The notes under the pieces were generated by a model that was not told the DNA's origin, searched no databases, and was given only the letters and a program-made list of their open reading frames with translations. The position numbers and the translations under genes were made by a program. Shown here piece after piece: positions 1 to 7,761 of a stretch of 64,000 nt of DNA; within the stretch, counting starts at the first letter, position 1; each line of letters starts with the position of its first letter. Source of the stretch: a bacterium (GTDB taxonomy: Bacteria > Verrucomicrobiota > Verrucomicrobiia > Limisphaerales > J093); contig JAJXZJ010000022.1 of NCBI GenBank assembly GCA_021780105.1, positions 1 to 64,000 of the forward strand, written 5' to 3'.

Positions 1-11
1 CGGTTTCCTGT

Positions 12-584
12 GTGGCCGGAAAGGTTGCGCTCACGCCAAGGCAGCGCGAGGTGGCCGAACTGGTTGCGAAAGGGCTTTCCAATGCGGAGATCGCGGCCAA
101 ACTGGGAATCACGAAAGCGACGGTGCGCTGGGAATTGAGGGCCATTCATCGGCGCACAGGTCGTCCGCTTCGTCTTGTTCGCGCTGCGGCGCTGGCAGTA
201 GGTCTGGCATTAAGTGGCCCCGCTGCAGCCGCGTTGGTGGACGTGGAAACTGACGATGAAACGGATAAAGTGACACAATCTACCCCCTCTGGGGGTGCTC
301 AAGCAAGCTCCCCGAACAGTGTTCCCAACGTCACCCAGAGCGGCGGCCAGACTCGTTCAATCAAGTCAATCTTCAGGTCAGAGACGCATAAGAAGCCGTT
401 GAGTCCACATGAGCATGAAGTGCTTAAGTTGGCTGCCCAAGGAATGTTGGACAAAGAGATTGCAGATAGGATCGGAATTAGCCCCAAAACGGTAGCGACC
501 TATTGGGCAAGAATCTTCGATAAGTTATGCGTGCGGACTCGCATTGCTGCATACCACGCAGCGTATAACATACATGTCCGATAA
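12..584 (+). CDS. Tandem LuxR-type HTH protein with central hydrophobic segment (5' end may lie outside the window)
   Basis: Two LuxR/GerE-type helix-turn-helix domains lie in one 190-residue protein, at about residues 7-52 (LTPRQREVAELVAKGL) and 131-190 (LSPHEHEVLKLAAQG). Between them is a hydrophobic, Ala/Leu-rich stretch (about 55-76) that could be a membrane segment, then a Ser/Thr-rich linker. LuxR proteins normally have one C-terminal HTH behind a sensor domain; here there is no sensor. The GTG at position 12 gives a plausible start directly before HTH1, but the frame stays open to the window edge, so the true start may be upstream. It is probably a DNA-binding regulator; its targets are unknown. 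Confidence 0.7.
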   Translation: MAGKVALTPRQREVAELVAKGLSNAEIAAKLGITKATVRWELRAIHRRTGRPLRLVRAAALAVGLALSGPAAAALVDVETDDETDKVTQSTPSGGAQASSPNSVPNVTQSGGQTRSIKSIFRSETHKKPLSPHEHEVLKLAAQGMLDKEIADRIGISPKTVATYWARIFDKLCVRTRIAAYHAAYNIHVR

Positions 585-862
585 ATCACCGACATGACAA
601 TCGCAGAGAACAAGATTAAAATCCCTTTGTGAAAAGTCCGCAACTGCAGGAGGCCACTTTATATCGGTGTGGTGGATTGTTGAGATAAGCCGCATTGCGT
701 TTGAATTGGCACAAGAGATTGCGAACATTTCAAGACGAGTGATATACAACTCACGAAAAGATCATTACATGATTAGACCAGCTGACATAACACCTCTTAT
801 ACTGAGAAGGCAGAACGTATCTGCGTAGATTGACATGTATCTTCAATATATTGTCTAAAGAC

Positions 863-1366
863 ATGCTGCACGATCTGAAAACGACGTTGAATTTACGTTC
901 ACTAGCGCCCACTTTCATTCGCTCCCTCATGCTGGCAGCATCATTAATACTTTGGGTTGTATCTTCACTGAAGCTTATCAGCGCCCTTTCGAAAGTTCCA
1001 GTTCTAGCTGTCTCGGACCCAGTGCTAACATTCCTTAGTAACAAGCAAGTTTTGCTCTTGGCCGGTAGCTTGGAGTTTTTTGTTGCAACTCTAATTGCTT
1101 TGAATCCTGGAGAACTCGATGGAATATTTGCGCTGCTAGCAATTTGTGGAACGTTTGTGCTGTATCGTGCTGGCCTGTTGATGCTTGGAACACATCCACC
1201 GTGTCCTTGTTTGGGACGCGCATCCGACTGGCTACACCTAGCGCCGCAACAAACCAATACTATCGCAGTTGTAATACTCATAGTTCTGATTTGTATTGCA
1301 GTATCGTCCTTGATACTCTATGCCATGGCGAAACATAAGAGTCCCTCCACGCTTCACGGAGAATAG
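863..1366 (+). CDS. MauE/DoxX-like integral membrane protein
   Basis: A 167-residue polytopic protein with about four hydrophobic helices (near residues 17-40, 62-80, 86-106 and 133-157). A CPCLG motif after helix 3 recalls MauE/DoxX-type redox membrane proteins, which help form disulfides in exported partners. The ATG at 863 is preferred; an in-frame TTG at 830 would add 11 residues. It is followed 6 bp later by an exported anchored protein and then by a Cys-rich exported protein, which fits a thiol-redox role. The codons are much AT-richer than those of the downstream genes. The family assignment is by motif and topology only. Confidence 0.55.
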   Translation: MLHDLKTTLNLRSLAPTFIRSLMLAASLILWVVSSLKLISALSKVPVLAVSDPVLTFLSNKQVLLLAGSLEFFVATLIALNPGELDGIFALLAICGTFVLYRAGLLMLGTHPPCPCLGRASDWLHLAPQQTNTIAVVILIVLICIAVSSLILYAMAKHKSPSTLHGE

Positions 1367-1372
1367 TATTTC

Positions 1373-2533
1373 ATGAGCGCCACTTGTCCTCTTACGAGCA
1401 TGTTTCTCCGTGCTATTGCTGTGTTGCTGCTGATCTGCGAACTTACTTGCGTGGCGGATGACAATGCTGTGGTTGTACGTGGCACTTGTGATTACGTGAC
1501 ACGCCCAGGAACTGCGTTGCAGTCCTATTCCGCGCGCTATAATTTCGAGGTGTCGCTCGCCGGCTGTGATTGGGTAATAAGGTATGAAGATACGGCCGCT
1601 CTGACCAACTCAGGAGTACTGAATACTATGGCAGTGGGAAGTTACGATGGGACGAACATCTACTTTGTGCAATTTCAAAATGAGCAAGCTATTCGAACGG
1701 CTTGGGGAAGGCGTTACGATTCAGTCAAAAACCAACTTCCAGTTGCGGTTGCTCAGATCTTTCCCGGTGATTATCCTCCTCCAACCTTATTTCCCCTTCA
1801 GAAATTATGGTTCGCCTTAGCATCTCGATGCATACTAAGCAATTCGGAGGGAGAGATAAAGCCTTGTTCCTACGTTGATCTCGCCATATTCTATAATGAC
1901 CCTCGCTTTAGGTGTAGTTACAAATGGATAGTTGACTCGAACGAGTCCGACAGTCAGCATTTGATTTTAAAAAGCAGAGGCTATTTCTTTCGGAGAGATC
2001 CACGGAACGGAAAGGTATTTTATGATAAATTGCGGCCGCCATTTGACAGGGGTTTCACAAACGGAATTGCAACTTGGAGGAATCTAACAAATGTCGGCGG
2101 TTTTGTCGTTCCACGAACATTCACTTTTACTGAGTATTTTCCACAAATGCAACCCAACGGTTCGGTGAGTTCTAATCTTCTCGCAACCTACAGTTATAAC
2201 TGCTGTATAACAAACATCCAGCTTGGCGTAATGCCGAAGGTGCCTTTTCCTTTGCCACAGGGCAGGGTTGATATAACGGATAGACGCTATATTGGTAGCG
2301 GTTATGCGCAAATTGCTTATGTATCAAAAGTCGGTTGGCTTTCACCTACTAGTAGTACCGTTGCAATGCGATTGCAGAACTCGCGAAAGTCTTCGCTTGA
2401 AGCTGAAGAGCTGAGCGTAAGTGGTGGCGAAGACAATGATCGGAGTTGGAGTCGCTATGTCGTGTGGACGCTCCTCGGTCTCCCATTTTGTCTATTTGGC
2501 GTATGGTGGTTCGGTAAAGTAAAACAAAGCTAA
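1373..2533 (+). CDS. Exported protein with C-terminal membrane anchor, unknown function
   Basis: This 386-residue protein has an N-terminal signal peptide or anchor (about residues 8-28, LRAIAVLLLICELTC), a long extracytoplasmic region, and one C-terminal hydrophobic segment (about 360-382) followed by Lys residues, a type I membrane topology. I do not recognise a domain. The middle has several Cys residues and many aromatic and Asn residues, typical of a beta-rich exported domain. It starts 6 bp after the MauE-like gene and ends 18 bp before the Cys-rich exported protein, so the three look like one operon. Base composition is AT-rich like its neighbours. Confidence 0.6.
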   Translation: MSATCPLTSMFLRAIAVLLLICELTCVADDNAVVVRGTCDYVTRPGTALQSYSARYNFEVSLAGCDWVIRYEDTAALTNSGVLNTMAVGSYDGTNIYFVQFQNEQAIRTAWGRRYDSVKNQLPVAVAQIFPGDYPPPTLFPLQKLWFALASRCILSNSEGEIKPCSYVDLAIFYNDPRFRCSYKWIVDSNESDSQHLILKSRGYFFRRDPRNGKVFYDKLRPPFDRGFTNGIATWRNLTNVGGFVVPRTFTFTEYFPQMQPNGSVSSNLLATYSYNCCITNIQLGVMPKVPFPLPQGRVDITDRRYIGSGYAQIAYVSKVGWLSPTSSTVAMRLQNSRKSSLEAEELSVSGGEDNDRSWSRYVVWTLLGLPFCLFGVWWFGKVKQS

Positions 2534-2551
2534 ACAAAAGAAAGGGTGGTT

Positions 2552-2926
2552 ATGAATAGCGATAAAATGCGTTGTCGGTTATTATTGGCACTTACCTTGT
2601 CAAGCGCTGGCGTGCTAACATTGCTCGCCAGTACGGAAGCAGCTACAGATGCAGGTCTTTGCGGGGCAGATTTGGCTCATGGGGCAACGCCTGGAAACGG
2701 CTGTCTAGCAGTAGTGTGTAATACACGCGGTTCGGTTTGCAATGGAGCAGCTACTGATTACTACTGCACGAGTAGCGTATATACTGCGTCGTGCTCAACG
2801 ATGCAGTATGTGCTCAGTATGAATGGGGAAGGCCAAGACTACTGTGCATATCCGGGAACGCCGGGTGCTGATGTCCCGGCACCATGTGTTCACGTCACGG
2901 GAGAGGTTTTAGGTTGTTCGGAGTGA
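2552..2926 (+). CDS. Small Cys-rich exported protein
   Basis: A 124-residue product: signal peptide (LLLALTLSSAGVLTLLAS, cleavage probably near AEA/STEA) and a mature part of about 93 residues with nine cysteines and little other recognisable pattern. The ATG at 2552 is chosen because a purine-rich AAAGGG lies about 6 bp upstream; a GTG at 2546 is also in frame. High Cys density after a signal peptide implies a disulfide-rich or cofactor-bearing extracellular protein. The MauE-like protein two genes upstream could be its redox helper, by analogy with the Cys-rich small subunit of methylamine dehydrogenase; no sequence similarity to that subunit is claimed. Confidence 0.6.
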   Translation: MNSDKMRCRLLLALTLSSAGVLTLLASTEAATDAGLCGADLAHGATPGNGCLAVVCNTRGSVCNGAATDYYCTSSVYTASCSTMQYVLSMNGEGQDYCAYPGTPGADVPAPCVHVTGEVLGCSE

Positions 2927-2984
2927 GATTGGAGGTTGCGTTTAGTTTTTTGCGGGTTCGTTGCAGCGCGATGTTCTACCTGTC

Positions 2985-3500
2985 ACTAAAGCGACCAATT
3001 TGTATCAATGGCTCCCCGGCGCGCCTTTTGACCCGTTCTTCCAAGTTGGTCTTGGATTGGCGGGATCGAGCGCTCTGGCGTTGGTCCTAGCCGTGTGCCG
3101 GCGTTATCGAACCAGTTTAACCAATGACCGACTGCTTCAGCTCGCAATGACATCGCTGGTGCTTATGCCGTTTGTGTTGCCGGCCATGCACGAGCGGTAT
3201 TTTTTTGCGGCAGACGCGCTGGCGGTGGCACTTGTACTGTTGCTCCGCGATTTGCTTTAGACGAAGTAGGAACTGGCAATTGCGCGAACCCTTGATCAGC
3301 CGACGCTATCGCAACGACCAACTCCTTCACGCCATGATGCCACTATTCGTCAACGTAATCCTTACAGTGCTCAACGAAGGGTCCCAGTTGGCGGACAACA
3401 CGCGGCGGTTAGCCACGTTCCTGACCGGCGAATCCACGTGTCGTTTGCAAATCATTCTGGCCAATGGATCTCAACTGCCAGAATATCACGTCTTGTCCGG
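2985..3500 (+). pseudogene. Decayed partial copy of the GT-C / GT2 gene pair
   Basis: This stretch reproduces, with many substitutions, the 3' part of the glycosyltransferase gene at 5633-6826 and the first third of the GT2 gene at 6823-7554. Shared peptides include TNLYQWLPGAPF, LLQLAMTSLVLMPFVLPAM and LADNTRRLATFL. Relative to the intact copy it lacks 135 bp between two 8-bp repeats (GCAGTGGC at 6575 and GCGGTGGC at 6710). The frame is broken by a stop after RDLL at about 3258, and the GT2 part ends at 3510. It is a remnant of an ancestral or duplicated operon and is not expected to encode a working enzyme. Confidence 0.85.
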
Positions 3501-3593
3501 GCATCTCTAGCAAACGAAGCATAGTGGAGTGAGCAATATGGCCGTCATCAACATTGAATTCACATCTGCCAAGATTAAGATAGTTGGAAGACA

Positions 3594-5192
3594 ATGTGGA
3601 ACTGGATGATTACCCCGATCCGACGAATCGTACTGATGGACTGTCAAGTCGCCTGGGCTGGTCTGTTAATATTTGTATTGTCATTTTATGTGCAACAGGT
3701 CCGGTTAGGCGGGGGAGCGACACCTTTGTCGCGTATTGCCTTACTACGATCGTTTGTCCAGCATGGCACGTTGGTGATTGACGCCTACCACGGTCAGACC
3801 CCTGACACTGCTTCTGCGCATGGTCACTATTACAGCGACAAGGCGCCAGGAACGGTCACGCTGGCCTTGCCGGCTTTTGCCGCTGCCGCTGGTTGCTTGA
3901 AGACCGCCGGAATTGGTCTGGACTCCATGACGGGCTGGCTGTTCACGGATTGGGCAGCGTGTGCTTTCTCCCAGGCCTTGCCGGCGGCATTGGGGGCTGT
4001 GGCGTTGTTGGTCTGGCTGGGGCATTTCGTAAGCGAGCGAGTCGCCTTGGGAACAGTGTTGGCGTTGTTCTTGGGTGGAATGCCATTGCCCTATTGCACG
4101 ATGTTGTTCAGTCATGCCCAAGTGGTGGGGTTGATTGGCATCGCGATTTGGGCAATGAAGCTTTTCCAGGATGACGGAGGGCAGAGGGCAGAGGACGAAT
4201 ACGGAGAGCAGAGGGCGGAAGACGGAGTCGGTCAGGGGCGGATGGCGGTGGCGGGGTTTTGTCTGGGATTGGCTTTGGCCAGCGAATACACGGCGGGGAT
4301 TGTAGTGATGGCGTTGGTAGGGTATGTGGTGGTTACGCAGTGGCGGGCGAGAAGATCAAAACTGGCCGAAGTCGGCTCGGCGGAGCCTCGCCCTACCGGG
4401 CAGGATGCGATAGAACCCGAAGGCGGTCGGCTCGGAGAGCCGACCCTACCTGAAAGGGGGACCGGCTGGAAGCCCGTCCTACGGGTTAAGCGGAGGGCTT
4501 TGCTGTGGTTCTTTCTGGCGGCCATTCCGCCGCTGCTCCTGATTCCGGCATACAGTGGGGCGACGATCGGCAATCCATTTGTCCTTCCCTACAGTTTCAA
4601 TGAATCGTTCCCCGAAATGAAGCAGGGACTATATGCCATTCAGTGGCCGGACGCGGAAACGGCATTCAATCTGCTGTTTAGTCCCAGTCACGGGTTATTC
4701 TTTTGGTCGCCGTTTCTTCTGCTGGCTGGCTTTGGTTACCCCACGCTGTTGCGCCGTTCAGTCGCTGCTTTCTGGCTGATGTATTTGGTCCCTCTGCTTC
4801 AGGTGGTGGTGATCTCCGGCCGCGTATGGGATTGGCAGGCTGGCTACTGTTTTGGTCCGCGGTATCTGGCGCCCATGCTGCCGTTACTGGCCTTGCCGTG
4901 CGCCCTGGGCGTCCAGCGATGGCCCAAGCTTGGGATCGTGCTCGGCGTTTACTCCATTGTGGTTGTCACCTTGGCCACGCTCACGGATGCGTGTGCGGAT
5001 TCCAGTTTCTACAATCCCCTTACGGAGCACAACCTCCCCATGTTCCTGAACGGGAAGTTTGCTTACAACTTGGGGACGGCGGTATTCGGTCTGCCGCCCT
5101 TCGCAAGCGTGGCGATGTTTTATGCCATTCTCATTGGCGGGATCGCCTGGCTGTGGCGTTTGACGCGTGAACCCAATAAGGTTGTGGGTTGA
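3594..5192 (+). CDS. Polytopic membrane protein, GT-C glycosyltransferase-like
   Basis: A 532-residue integral membrane protein with about ten or more hydrophobic helices, first gene of a four-gene operon with gtrA and two glycosyltransferases. An early luminal loop (DAYHGQTPDTASAHGHYYSDKAPG, as two motifs around residues 63-85) resembles loops in prokaryotic GT-C-like membrane proteins that process polyprenyl-phosphate sugars. The gene carries two in-frame insertions of interspersed repeats, at about residues 195-212 and 260-297, both in cytoplasmic-looking polar stretches. An ATG with GGAAG six bases upstream supports this start. Substrate unknown. Confidence 0.65.
   Translation: MWNWMITPIRRIVLMDCQVAWAGLLIFVLSFYVQQVRLGGGATPLSRIALLRSFVQHGTLVIDAYHGQTPDTASAHGHYYSDKAPGTVTLALPAFAAAAGCLKTAGIGLDSMTGWLFTDWAACAFSQALPAALGAVALLVWLGHFVSERVALGTVLALFLGGMPLPYCTMLFSHAQVVGLIGIAIWAMKLFQDDGGQRAEDEYGEQRAEDGVGQGRMAVAGFCLGLALASEYTAGIVVMALVGYVVVTQWRARRSKLAEVGSAEPRPTGQDAIEPEGGRLGEPTLPERGTGWKPVLRVKRRALLWFFLAAIPPLLLIPAYSGATIGNPFVLPYSFNESFPEMKQGLYAIQWPDAETAFNLLFSPSHGLFFWSPFLLLAGFGYPTLLRRSVAAFWLMYLVPLLQVVVISGRVWDWQAGYCFGPRYLAPMLPLLALPCALGVQRWPKLGIVLGVYSIVVVTLATLTDACADSSFYNPLTEHNLPMFLNGKFAYNLGTAVFGLPPFASVAMFYAILIGGIAWLWRLTREPNKVVG
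4173..4230 (+). repeat. Short Gly/Arg-coding tandem repeat inside a coding sequence
   Basis: Two near-identical units of about 22 bp (GGAGGGCAGAGGGCAGAGGA at 4176 and GGAGAGCAGAGGGCGGAAGA at 4203), 27 bp apart, lie in frame in the GT-C-like gene and encode GGQRAEDEYGEQRAEDG. They look like an interspersed intergenic repeat that has entered a tolerated loop. Confidence 0.6.
4371..4484 (+). repeat. In-frame interspersed repeat cluster (GTCGGCTCGG family)
   Basis: Two copies of a GTCGGCTCGG...GAGCC..CCCTACC unit (4371-4397 and 4425-4450) are followed by an ACCGGCTGGAAGCCCGTCCT unit (4461-4480). Each has internal complementarity (GGCTCGG with the CCGAGCC on the other strand). They encode the low-complexity loop AEPRPTGQDAIEPEGG and what follows, with no stop. 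On the reverse strand they read RTGFQPV, a peptide I recall from spurious ORFs of Planctomycetes and Verrucomicrobia genomes; that link is from memory. Confidence 0.6.
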
Positions 5193-5198
5193 GGGTTG

Positions 5199-5636
5199 AT
5201 GGTGGATAGACTCAAGCAGAAGCAAAGATGGCCAGCAACCAGCCGGTTTCTGCAATTTTGTCTGGTGGGCACCAGCGGGGTGGTAGTGGACATGGGCCTG
5301 CTGGTGTTGTTTGTCCAGCTTGCCAGGCTGCCACCGGTGCTGGCCAAAGCCCTGGCTTGTGAATGCGCCATTGTGAACAATTTTCTAGGGAATGATTGCT
5401 GGACTTTTCGCGACGTGGGAACGACAGCAGGTCGAGTAGCACGGTTCCTACGGTTTAACGGAGTGTCCTTGGCTGGCCTCGCCCTCAACGTGACATTGTT
5501 TGCCGCGCAGGTGCAGTGGTTAAACATGAACCTCTATCTGGCCAACGCTATCGCCATTGTCGTGGTGGCTGGCTTCACCTACACCCTGAGCCGGCGGTGG
5601 GCTTGGCGGACGGTTTCGCCCAGGGAGGCAGAGTGA
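5199..5636 (+). CDS. GtrA-family membrane protein
   Basis: A 145-residue protein with four predicted membrane helices and the GtrA signature near the N terminus (FLQFCLVGTSGVVVDMGLL, residues 17-35) and NNFLGNDCWTF in the middle. GtrA proteins are thought to help flip polyprenyl-phosphate-linked sugars across the membrane for surface glycosylation. The gene starts 6 bp after the GT-C-like gene and its stop overlaps the GTG of the next gene (GTGA). A TTG three bases upstream of the ATG is possible but less likely. Confidence 0.85.
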   Translation: MVDRLKQKQRWPATSRFLQFCLVGTSGVVVDMGLLVLFVQLARLPPVLAKALACECAIVNNFLGNDCWTFRDVGTTAGRVARFLRFNGVSLAGLALNVTLFAAQVQWLNMNLYLANAIAIVVVAGFTYTLSRRWAWRTVSPREAE

Positions 5637-6826
5637 CCCGGTGGAAAGCCATACCAGAAAGCGTTTGGATAACGCTGGTATTGGCCGGTTCGCTGGCGTT
5701 GCGGCTGTCGTTGTTCCCATTTCTCAGCGGAGACATGGGAGGTGACATGATCCCGTGGTCGGAGTTTATCCGGTCACACGGTGTGTGGAACTCATGGGGG
5801 CAGGAATTCCTCAATTTCAACTATCCACCGCTCTATCTCTATCTCCTGACGGTAGCAACGTGGCTGCCTCTGCCGCGGTTGTTCGCCATCAAACTGGTCT
5901 ATGTGGCATTTGATTATGTGCTGGCCTGGCAGGTTGGCGGCGTTGTCCAAGCCTGTGGCGTGACCACCAAGCGTTGGCCGGCGATGTTGGCAACCTTGTG
6001 CCTGCCCACCGTGGTCATGAACAGCGCGTTGTGGGGCCAGTGTGACGCCATGTATGCCAGCGGTCTCGCGGCGTGCGTGTATTACCTGCTGCGAGGGCGG
6101 CCGGTTGGCGCCATGGTCGCGTTTGGCCTGGCCTTCTCCTTGAAACCGCAGGCCGTGTTTCTCACGCCGCTGCTCCTGGTGCTGGTCTGGCAACGACGAT
6201 TTTCACCCCTGCTGCTCTACGTGATCCCGGCGGTGTATGTGGCGTTGGCCGTGCCCTCCTGGCTGGCTGGTCGGTCAATGCTGGACTTGCTATTGCTCTA
6301 TGCCCATCAACACATCACGCCCTTCCCGGCGCTGACGCTGGGAGCGACCAATCTGTATCAATGGCTGCCGGGCGCGCCCTTTGAGCCGTTTTTCCAGATC
6401 GGATTAGTTTTAGCGGGACTGAGCGCCCTGGTGTTGGTCGTGGCCGTGTGCCGGCGTTATCGAACCAGTCTGACCCATGACCGGCTGCTGCAACTCGCCA
6501 TGACATCGCTGGTGCTCATGCCGTTCGTGTTGCCGGCCATGCACGAGCGGTACTTTTTTGCAGCAGATGCGCTCGCAGTGGCCTATGCCTTCCGGTTTTC
6601 AAACGGCAGGTGGGTGCTGCTGCTGATCCAGTTCGCCTCCGCGTTCACGTATCTGCCTTACCTGTTCAACTGGGAGCCGGTGCCCCGACCGTGGCTGGCA
6701 GTCGTCATGGCGGTGGCGCTGGGACTGTTGCTGCGCGATTTGCTTTGGGCGAACTCGGAACTGGCAACCAACTTGAAAGCCTCACCGGCCGATGCCGTGG
6801 CCACCACCAACTCCTCCACACCATGA
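5633..6826 (+). CDS. GT-C fold membrane glycosyltransferase (mannosyltransferase-like)
   Basis: A 397-residue polytopic protein with features of polyprenyl-phosphate-sugar-dependent GT-C enzymes: an acidic first luminal loop (SGDMGGDMIPW), a WGQCDAMY motif, SLKPQAVF, and a C-terminal MHERYFF. The GTG at 5633 overlaps the gtrA stop (GTGA) and has a GGAGG-like site upstream, so it is preferred over the more upstream in-frame start at 5516. Its stop overlaps the GT2 start (ATGA). Part of this gene is duplicated as a decayed copy at 2985-3260. It probably adds a sugar to a surface glycan; donor and acceptor unknown. Confidence 0.8.
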   Translation: MTRWKAIPESVWITLVLAGSLALRLSLFPFLSGDMGGDMIPWSEFIRSHGVWNSWGQEFLNFNYPPLYLYLLTVATWLPLPRLFAIKLVYVAFDYVLAWQVGGVVQACGVTTKRWPAMLATLCLPTVVMNSALWGQCDAMYASGLAACVYYLLRGRPVGAMVAFGLAFSLKPQAVFLTPLLLVLVWQRRFSPLLLYVIPAVYVALAVPSWLAGRSMLDLLLLYAHQHITPFPALTLGATNLYQWLPGAPFEPFFQIGLVLAGLSALVLVVAVCRRYRTSLTHDRLLQLAMTSLVLMPFVLPAMHERYFFAADALAVAYAFRFSNGRWVLLLIQFASAFTYLPYLFNWEPVPRPWLAVVMAVALGLLLRDLLWANSELATNLKASPADAVATTNSSTP

Positions 6827-7554
6827 CACCGCCGCTCCTCAACGTCACTCTTCCGGTGTTCAACGAGGAAGTCCAGTTGGCGGATAACACGCGGCGGTTG
6901 GCCACGTTCCTGGCCAGCCAATCCACGTATAGCTGGGAAGTGGTCATTGCCGACAACGGCTCGACGGACCGGACCCGCGACATCGCCCAGAAGCTGGTCG
7001 AAGAAGGAATGGGTTTGAGTTCCGGTCGTGTTCAATTGCGGGCGATACACCGGGACACCGCCGGACGCGGCGGCGCGCTCAAGGAGGCTTGGCTATCCAG
7101 CGAAGCGGACATTTTGAGTTACATGGATGTGGACCTGAGCACCGACCTGGCGTGCCTGCCGGCACTACTGAATGTCATCACGGAAGGCGGCGCGGATTTG
7201 GCTGTGGGATCACGCTTGCTGCCGGACTCAAAGACCACGCGAGGCTGGAAACGTGAAGTGTTAAGCCGGGTTTACAGCCGGCTGGTCCGTGGGGCATTGA
7301 GGCTGCGGGTGCGGGATGCGCAATGCGGGTTCAAGGCGATTCGCCGGGAAGTGGCGCGCGCTCTGTTGCCGCATATCCAAGACAACGGCTGGTTTTTCGA
7401 CACGGAATTGCTGGTTCTGGCCCAGCGGGCCGGGTATCGAATCGCCGAAGTGCCGGTGCATTGGGTGGACGATCCGGGCAGCACGGTCAAACTCCTGCCC
7501 ACCATCTGGCGTGACGTGTGCGGTGTCCGGCGGCTGCGACGGCAGGCCGAATAA
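6823..7554 (+). CDS. GT2 polyprenyl-phosphate glycosyltransferase (DPM1/GtrB-like)
   Basis: A 243-residue GT-A fold family 2 enzyme: nucleotide-binding start (LNVTLPVFNEE, residues 6-16), EVVIADNGSTDRT, an acidic DXD-like YMDVDLSTD around residue 105, and the late DAQCGFKAIRR and GWFFDTELLVLA motifs characteristic of dolichyl/undecaprenyl-phosphate mannosyl- or glucosyltransferases. It lacks the C-terminal membrane helices of full GtrB. It likely charges the lipid carrier whose sugar is flipped with GtrA and used by the GT-C enzymes of this operon. The ATG overlaps the upstream stop (ATGA). Its first part has a decayed copy near 3335-3480. Confidence 0.88.
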   Translation: MTPPLLNVTLPVFNEEVQLADNTRRLATFLASQSTYSWEVVIADNGSTDRTRDIAQKLVEEGMGLSSGRVQLRAIHRDTAGRGGALKEAWLSSEADILSYMDVDLSTDLACLPALLNVITEGGADLAVGSRLLPDSKTTRGWKREVLSRVYSRLVRGALRLRVRDAQCGFKAIRREVARALLPHIQDNGWFFDTELLVLAQRAGYRIAEVPVHWVDDPGSTVKLLPTIWRDVCGVRRLRRQAE

Positions 7555-7628
7555 AGGCCACGATAGAGGCGAGGATGGAGGATCGAAGGTCGGGAGGACA
7601 GCAACGTGCCGCCATGCTGGGACCACGC

Positions 7629-7712
7629 TTTCAATTACGGATTGCGGGATTGCGGATTTGAAAGTCAACCCCCGGAGACGGGTGGATTTCAATTACGGAT
7701 TACGGGATTGGA
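7629..7712. repeat. Two copies of an ATTACGGATT(G/A)CGGGATT intergenic repeat
   Basis: The sequence TTTCAATTACGGATTGCGGG at 7629 recurs with one change at 7687 (TTTCAATTACGGATTACGGG), 58 bp apart, in the gap between the GT operon and the convergent fucosidase gene. The first copy carries a further GATTGCGGATT. No ORF fits. It looks like a short interspersed repeat rather than a terminator. Confidence 0.6.
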
Positions 7713-7761
7713 AATTAGCCCGTTATCCCGGATGGCCACGGCTTCATCGGCCAAAGCGCCT

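Noticed and set aside
707..722. TGGCAC ... TTGC, a sigma54-like site upstream of the MauE-like gene
   Set aside because: The GG-to-GC gap is 11 bases, not the required 10, so it does not fit the sigma54 spacing.
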